The position numbers were made by a program, and so were the translations under genes. A stretch of DNA of 64,000 bases from Leptobrachium leishanense (Eukaryota; Chordata; Amphibia; Anura; Megophryidae), in contig CM019070.1 in the NCBI GenBank assembly GCA_009667805.1, positions 60,640,735 to 60,704,734 of the forward strand, given 5' to 3'. The stretch's first letter is position 1. Each line of letters opens with the position of its first letter. A model generated the notes under the pieces. The model worked only from the letters and a program-made list of their open reading frames with translations. It ran no database searches and was not told where the DNA came from. Of this stretch, positions 61,401 to 64,000 are shown piece by piece.

Positions 61401-61782
61401 AAAGTTTACATTTTGAACAATTTTGATTACAACTGTACTGAATAAGTTCAGGCCGCAGTGACCACTTTCCAGGCAGGAGAAGCCAATATCCCCCTCACCC
61501 CCCCCACACACACTTGAAGGTTATGGTGGTGGAGAGAGTGTTGCTGTAATAAGAAACCCCCGCTGACCATATAAAATTAACAAAGGCCAAGAAACATTTT
61601 TTTGAACATCACCCCCCCCCCAAGGAATAACTCACAGTGAAATTCCATAGTCCTCCAACATTGTCACTTCTTTCAAAGCAGGCTGTCCAGTTTCTAGCTT
61701 CTAGGCTGCATTTAAGGGCTGCAAGGCCACTTATTCCAGCGCCTATCACTGCTATTCTCTTCTCCTCACCACGTGGCCGCAT
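46077..61782 (-). CDS. FMO-B: flavin-containing monooxygenase (gene span, 8 coding exons)
   Basis: Spliced CDS of 1,614 nt (537 aa) on the minus strand: 61782-61636, 57406-57218, 57041-56879, 54736-54594, 53195-52996, 50406-50051, 48245-48173, 46419-46077. All introns are GT-AG with closed phases. Seen: FAD motif GAGISG at 14-19; Asn66 in the TNACKEMM context; F-x-G-x3-H-x3-Y at 171-181; NADPH motif GLGNTGAD at 196-203; FATGY at 332-336; C-terminal hydrophobic anchor ending [11 protein letters not shown]. The CTGHH segment is canonical. It is a paralogue of FMO-A, arranged tail to tail with it, and of the FMO1-4 type by its [19 protein letters not shown] segment. The N-terminus is about five residues longer than in FMO-A. 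The acceptor AG directly precedes the ATG, so a non-coding exon must lie further upstream, perhaps beyond 61.8 kb or outside the window. Confidence 0.95.
46468..46597. mobile_element. short MITE with TGATGGCGAAC ends
   Basis: Ends TGATGGCGAACCTT and AAGTTCGCCATCA are inverted. The interior GTTTCTGAACTACATATCCC pairs with ACATATAGTTCAGAAAC. 130 bp, in FMO-B intron 8; no clear target duplication. Confidence 0.75.
46598..47335. other. FMO-B intron 8, nothing recognised
   Basis: Plain AT-rich intron sequence. Confidence 0.5.
47344..47424. mobile_element. 81-bp hAT-type MITE
   Basis: Ends AGGGATGTCAAACT and TTTGACATCCCTAG; flanks AATACAGC (47336-47343) and TATACAGC (47425-47432) agree at 7 of 8. 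In FMO-B intron 8. Confidence 0.7.
47433..48172. other. rest of FMO-B intron 8
   Basis: Plain intron with a G-run near 48006-48016. Nothing else recognised. Confidence 0.5.
48173..48245 (-). CDS. FMO-B coding exon 8
   Basis: 73 nt, residues 400-424, too short to stand out as an open frame. Encodes [20 protein letters not shown], matching the G-L-C-x-LP start of this FMO exon. Acceptor TTTTTCAG, donor GTAAAC; it restores phase between exons 7 and 9. Confidence 0.9.
48895..49395 (+). mobile_element. LINE 3' end, CR1/L2-type RT C-terminus
   Basis: The + strand encodes, with breaks, the C-terminal segment typical of CR1/L2-type LINEs: [20 protein letters not shown], then [20 protein letters not shown] and [12 protein letters not shown]. 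It is followed by TAGATTGTAAGTTCCCCG, a standard start of such 3' tails. The element is 5'-truncated, as usual for LINEs. It lies antisense in FMO-B intron 7. Confidence 0.8.
49396..49850. repeat. insertion that splits the LINE tail
   Basis: Unrelated sequence separates the LINE body from its terminal tail. It may be a solo LTR or MITE, but I could not define its ends. Confidence 0.4.
49851..49920 (+). mobile_element. LINE 3' tail
   Basis: TTGTACAGCGCTGCGGAATA followed by TGCTGGCGCTTT and an AATAATAATAA run is the characteristic microsatellite-ended tail of frog and fish CR1/L2-like LINEs. It is the continuation of the segment ending near 49395. Confidence 0.75.
50051..50406 (-). CDS. FMO-B coding exon 7
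   Basis: 356 nt, the usual size. Residues 281-400 include [38 protein letters not shown] and LYKGVFPP. Acceptor ATCTAG, donor GTAAGA. Confidence 0.95.
50407..52995. other. FMO-B intron 6
   Basis: Mostly plain AT-rich intron. Bases about 50850-51300 contain two units of the 275-bp-type repeat described separately. Confidence 0.5.
50850..51300. repeat. about 275-308-bp repeat, two units
   Basis: The words GGTCAAGTGAGGTATCACTGG (50901) and AAGGTCAAGTGAGACGTCAT (51208) recur about 308 bp apart. Between them is ACCTAAACCGCCGCACTGCAG, also found near 60825. Same family as 60590-61225. Confidence 0.65.
52996..53195 (-). CDS. FMO-B coding exon 6
   Basis: 200 nt, residues 215-281. Starts [21 protein letters not shown] and ends NYGLVPLN plus a split codon. 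Acceptor TTTCAG, donor GTAGGT. Confidence 0.94.
53196..54593. other. FMO-B intron 5 with an unclassified repeat
   Basis: Bases about 53500-54010 look like an unclassified interspersed repeat (many ACCAG/GACAAG words, ending CACCAGGGGGCCTGGC). The following 54020-54260 are CpG-rich. No gene recognised. Confidence 0.4.
54594..54736 (-). CDS. FMO-B coding exon 5
   Basis: 143 nt, residues 167-214. Contains [11 protein letters not shown] (FMO-identifying sequence) and the NADPH loop GLGNTGAD. Acceptor TTTGAG, donor GTATGT. Confidence 0.94.
54994..55442. mobile_element. MITE, TCAGACG family, copy 3
   Basis: Ends GGCTGGTGTCAGACGAGTGC and GCGCTCGTCTGACACCAGCC are near-perfect inverts. The 449-bp interior is CpG-rich with ACGGAC/GTCCGT words. 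In FMO-B intron 4. Confidence 0.72.
55443..56436. other. FMO-B intron 4, nothing recognised
   Basis: AT-rich intron with homopolymer A/T runs. Confidence 0.5.
56437..56755. mobile_element. MITE, GGTTATTCA family, truncated copy
   Basis: Starts GAGTTATTCAGAGGGCACCG; interior CGACCCTACGGTGAATTCAG and GATTCGCCTGTTGAAAG match the other copies. The right terminus is missing. Confidence 0.6.
56879..57041 (-). CDS. FMO-B coding exon 4
   Basis: 163 nt, residues 113-167. Encodes [21 protein letters not shown] and a canonical VCTGHH followed by LPLQSFPG. Acceptor GACCAG, donor GTACGT. Intron 3 before it is only 176 bp. Confidence 0.94.
57218..57406 (-). CDS. FMO-B coding exon 3
   Basis: 189 nt, residues 50-112. 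Encodes [19 protein letters not shown] and ends LLRHIRFK. Acceptor GGTTGCAG, donor GTATTT. Same length as in FMO-A. Confidence 0.94.
57733..59074. repeat. 1.35-kb imperfect palindrome in FMO-B intron 2
   Basis: The arms pair around a centre near 58414. Perfect 43-bp match: 58103-58145 against 58685-58727. Other matched pairs: AAGTATTCTCAATGTTCATA at 58031 with its inverse ending 58797; GAAAAATAGGA at 57801 with its inverse ending 59027; CAAAAACTACGA at 57733 with its inverse ending 59074. The middle 58280-58615 holds alternating direct and inverted copies of a unit with ATAGTTGCCTTAATTCTATT and CAATGGCTCAAAGGAGCAGG. No coding capacity. Confidence 0.9.
59075..60589. other. FMO-B intron 2, nothing recognised
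   Basis: AT-rich intron. Weak extension of the palindrome arms to about 59110; otherwise no feature. Confidence 0.45.
60590..61225. repeat. about 275-bp tandem-type repeat, three units
   Basis: Anchor words ATCATTGGAAAGGCCAGAG (60634), GTCATTGGAAAGTTCAGAG (60911) and GCATTACTGGACAGGTCAGAG (61183) are 277 and 271 bp apart, and CCAACTCACCTTCT recurs at 60740 and 61029. The same family occurs at 50850-51300. Confidence 0.75.
61636..61782 (-). CDS. FMO-B coding exon 2 (start exon)
   Basis: 147 nt, residues 1-49. Begins [19 protein letters not shown] and ends [10 protein letters not shown] before donor GTGAGT. Acceptor TTTATAG abuts the ATG. The first eight residues are not conserved in FMOs, so the extended start is chosen only because no other ATG precedes the Rossmann motif. 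Confidence 0.92.
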
Positions 61783-61954
61783 CTATAAAATAAAAATCAA
61801 GCCCAAAAAAGTCAATAGCCACATTTGAGAAAAGAAACATAAGAACGTATATTCCTTAAGGAGCCTAAACTACACAAACATGTCCTAAAAAAAAAAAACT
61901 TAAAAAAAAGAAGTTTTTTTTGTGCAAACAGAAATTAGAAGATATTACATGAAA

Positions 61955-62205
61955 CCTGTTTGATTCGCCTGTTTAACCTGTCCAATTGAAACCCCTTGAA
62001 AATCTGGTAATTTTGCTGAAACTTTGGCGGTCTGAATAAACGTGTTGAAAGTTTCCAATTGGACAATTTCAGTACCACTGTATTGCATCACATTTTGATG
62101 TCAGTTTGCCTGTATTTGGCAAATTGACAGCTTTGTGAATAAATGAATTGCCCCGAAATTGCACCTATGGTGACATTCACAGTTCGGTGCAATTTGGTGG
62201 TTAGT
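61955..62205. mobile_element. MITE, GGTTATTCA family, internal fragment
   Basis: Contains TTCGCCTGTTTAACCTGTCC, TGAATTGCCCCGAAATTGC and AGTTCGGTGCAATTTGGTG, all interior words of the family. No termini remain. Lies just upstream of FMO-B exon 2. Confidence 0.5.
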
Positions 62206-64000
62206 GATTAACCTCCTTAAAGCTAAGTGGGTGAAAGGTTAAAGAAAAAAAAAACAACTATTTGTCACTGCTAGACCCAAAATAATGACTGACCCCCCCC
62301 CCGCCCCATAATCGCCACCCACTCCCCTTCATGAACTGTTGCCACCGCAGGTCATTTGCCAAATATGAATCGGCAACCTGAAACATCAATTAAACCCACA
62401 AAACACAGTTTAGTAGAACGGCCCCCACCAAACCCAATTTAGTAGATCTAGAAGCTCACAAGGCCAAGGCTATTCGGACAAATTTCTCTTCGGGTAATGA
62501 GATTCTTCTGCCAAAGACACAGCTTAATAAAAGGAATGTTCATATTGACAAGAAAAATGGTCTATACAGGAGAAAAACTAGTACAAGATTAATTTACTCC
62601 CACAAACAGGATTTATGTTGTTATTTTTAATCTATGTACTTACAAAGTTAGAAATAGTTTCCCAGTGGGGCTCTGGTGGAAAACAACAGTTACTTTTAAT
62701 TGGATTGCCCCTGAAGTTAAGCACATGGCACTTTGTGTAGCTGAAATTTATACAACACTCCTGGCTCTAGGATTTCAGGGACACAGCAAGAATGGCCCCG
62801 TGCCATTCCATTTCAACTTTTAAGCATTCTCCTCACGTGTTATGTTATCCCTTACATTTCTTATATCTCCCAACATAAATATGCCCCTGGCATGATGTAT
62901 AGATTTTTTTAAATAGTTATATGTTCCTCATTCCTTAGACATCTGACATAATAGGGCTACAAATGTAGAATGAGCTTGGTTCCATTCCTTGAGAACGGTC
63001 CCCTCCAGAATAGTCTTTTATTTTTATTTATAAAAGGATTTTACCAGGAAGGATACATTGAGATTTCTCTAGTTTTCAAGTATGTCCTGGGTCTTGTCTT
63101 GTTGGAAAGCATTCTGTTGGATAAATTCTTGGCTTTGCAAAAATATAGGTCATGAACTATCCACACTCCCGTCTGGGAATACAACTCATATTTTTAGGAT
63201 AAAGCTCTGAGAACAAAGAGCTGCTTCTTGATCGTAATCAACAACCCCATCTCCAGTAGGCCAGTGACGGTGTAAATTTCTCCATTTGTTCCTGGTCCCT
63301 TACTACAGAGGTGTGAACGGATTACAGAACAAGACTGTCACAACTCAGTTCAAAAGGACACTTTGATGTTCCCTGATAACCACAGCTTTTTCAGATTCTA
63401 ATCATGCAGACACACACTTTTACAGTTACAGTCACTTTGTACAGTGCCACAGAATCTGGTGGCGCTATAGGTTTATTAATATTTCACAAAGCGATCCCAG
63501 GATCTAGTCCCTGCACGTGACACCAACAGCAAGATTTCAGCATTTCTGACCGCGGCGCTAACCACAATCCACCACCTGTCCTTGGAAAAACATAAGCATA
63601 AAAAAAAAAAAAAAAAATATGTATAATACATATACTGTATTTCACACAAATTTAAATGTGAGGTAGGCATCAGGGTGACATGACAAGGTTTAACGGGGTG
63701 AGAGTGGAAATATTTGAGGGAAAAATGTATTTAAAAAGCCAGTGGTTATAAATGGCCTGGGTTATAGGGAGGGGCTGAAAGAGACTAGTTTCGGGAAGGG
63801 CACTCTACCAGTTTTGTCCAAGAACATTTTTTTCTTTTCAGTTCAGTGACAGGCAGAGCGGGTGCCAGATCACATATTGCGAGGAGCACACTCTCTCCAG
63901 GACATTGCCATACAGCGTCTGTCTTTCTTTTGCTGAGGCGATACCTCACAGACCCCTCACAGCAATGTTCTGCAGTCTGAATTCTGGTACATGCTCTGTC
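62206..64000. other. upstream of FMO-B coding start, no exon placed
   Basis: Should contain, or lead to, the FMO-B non-coding first exon and promoter, but I could not identify either. A short dispersed repeat is at 63021-63092 (partner of 29992-30062) and a LINE-tail-like segment TTTGTACAGTGCCACAGAAT is at about 63435. Confidence 0.4.

Overview
The window looks like genomic DNA from a vertebrate, most likely a frog or toad. The only host genes are two split genes for flavin-containing monooxygenases (FMO), each with the eight-coding-exon layout of vertebrate FMOs. The other 95% is introns and dense transposon debris: piggyBac-like hairpin MITEs, hAT elements with 8-bp target duplications, Tc1/mariner copies, a CR1/L2-type LINE tail and one full-length Ty3/gypsy element. 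Assignment to amphibians is inference from the repeat flavour and gene structure, not from a search.

Layout. FMO-A is on the + strand, coding exons from 3340 to 31831 (540 codons plus stop). FMO-B is on the - strand, coding exons from 61782 down to 46077 (537 codons plus stop). The genes are convergent, tail to tail, with about 14 kb between their stop codons. All 14 coding introns obey GT-AG, phases agree at every junction, and six of the eight coding exons have identical sizes in exons 3-6 and 8 or nearly so, so both reading frames appear intact and both enzymes are probably functional. In both genes a splice acceptor lies immediately upstream of the ATG, implying at least one 5' non-coding exon that I could not place.

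FMO-A intron 2 is 18.4 kb, about two thirds of it two antisense transposons: an 8,445-bp Ty3/gypsy element (4827-13271, 1,109-bp LTRs, 4-bp target duplication CACG, tRNA-Pro-like primer site, PNMA-like gag, broken pol) and a 4.1-kb hAT copy (16521-20655). A second copy of that hAT family (36407-40785) sits between the two genes; the two copies carry different, complementary internal deletions. Further on are nested hAT MITEs with perfect 8-bp target duplications (41915-42423) and a 1,570-bp Tc1-like element with IR/DR-type ends (43476-45045).

FMO-B introns hold a LINE 3' end, a roughly 275-bp tandem-type repeat, a TCAGACG-family MITE and, in intron 2, a striking imperfect palindrome of about 1.35 kb (57733-59074) with a perfect 43-bp arm match. 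No tRNA, rRNA, CRISPR or prokaryotic-type feature was recognised. The FMO proteins act in the endoplasmic reticulum membrane, using NADPH and O2 to oxygenate soft nucleophiles (N, S); the transposons contribute nothing obvious to that function except intron length and possible RNA structure.
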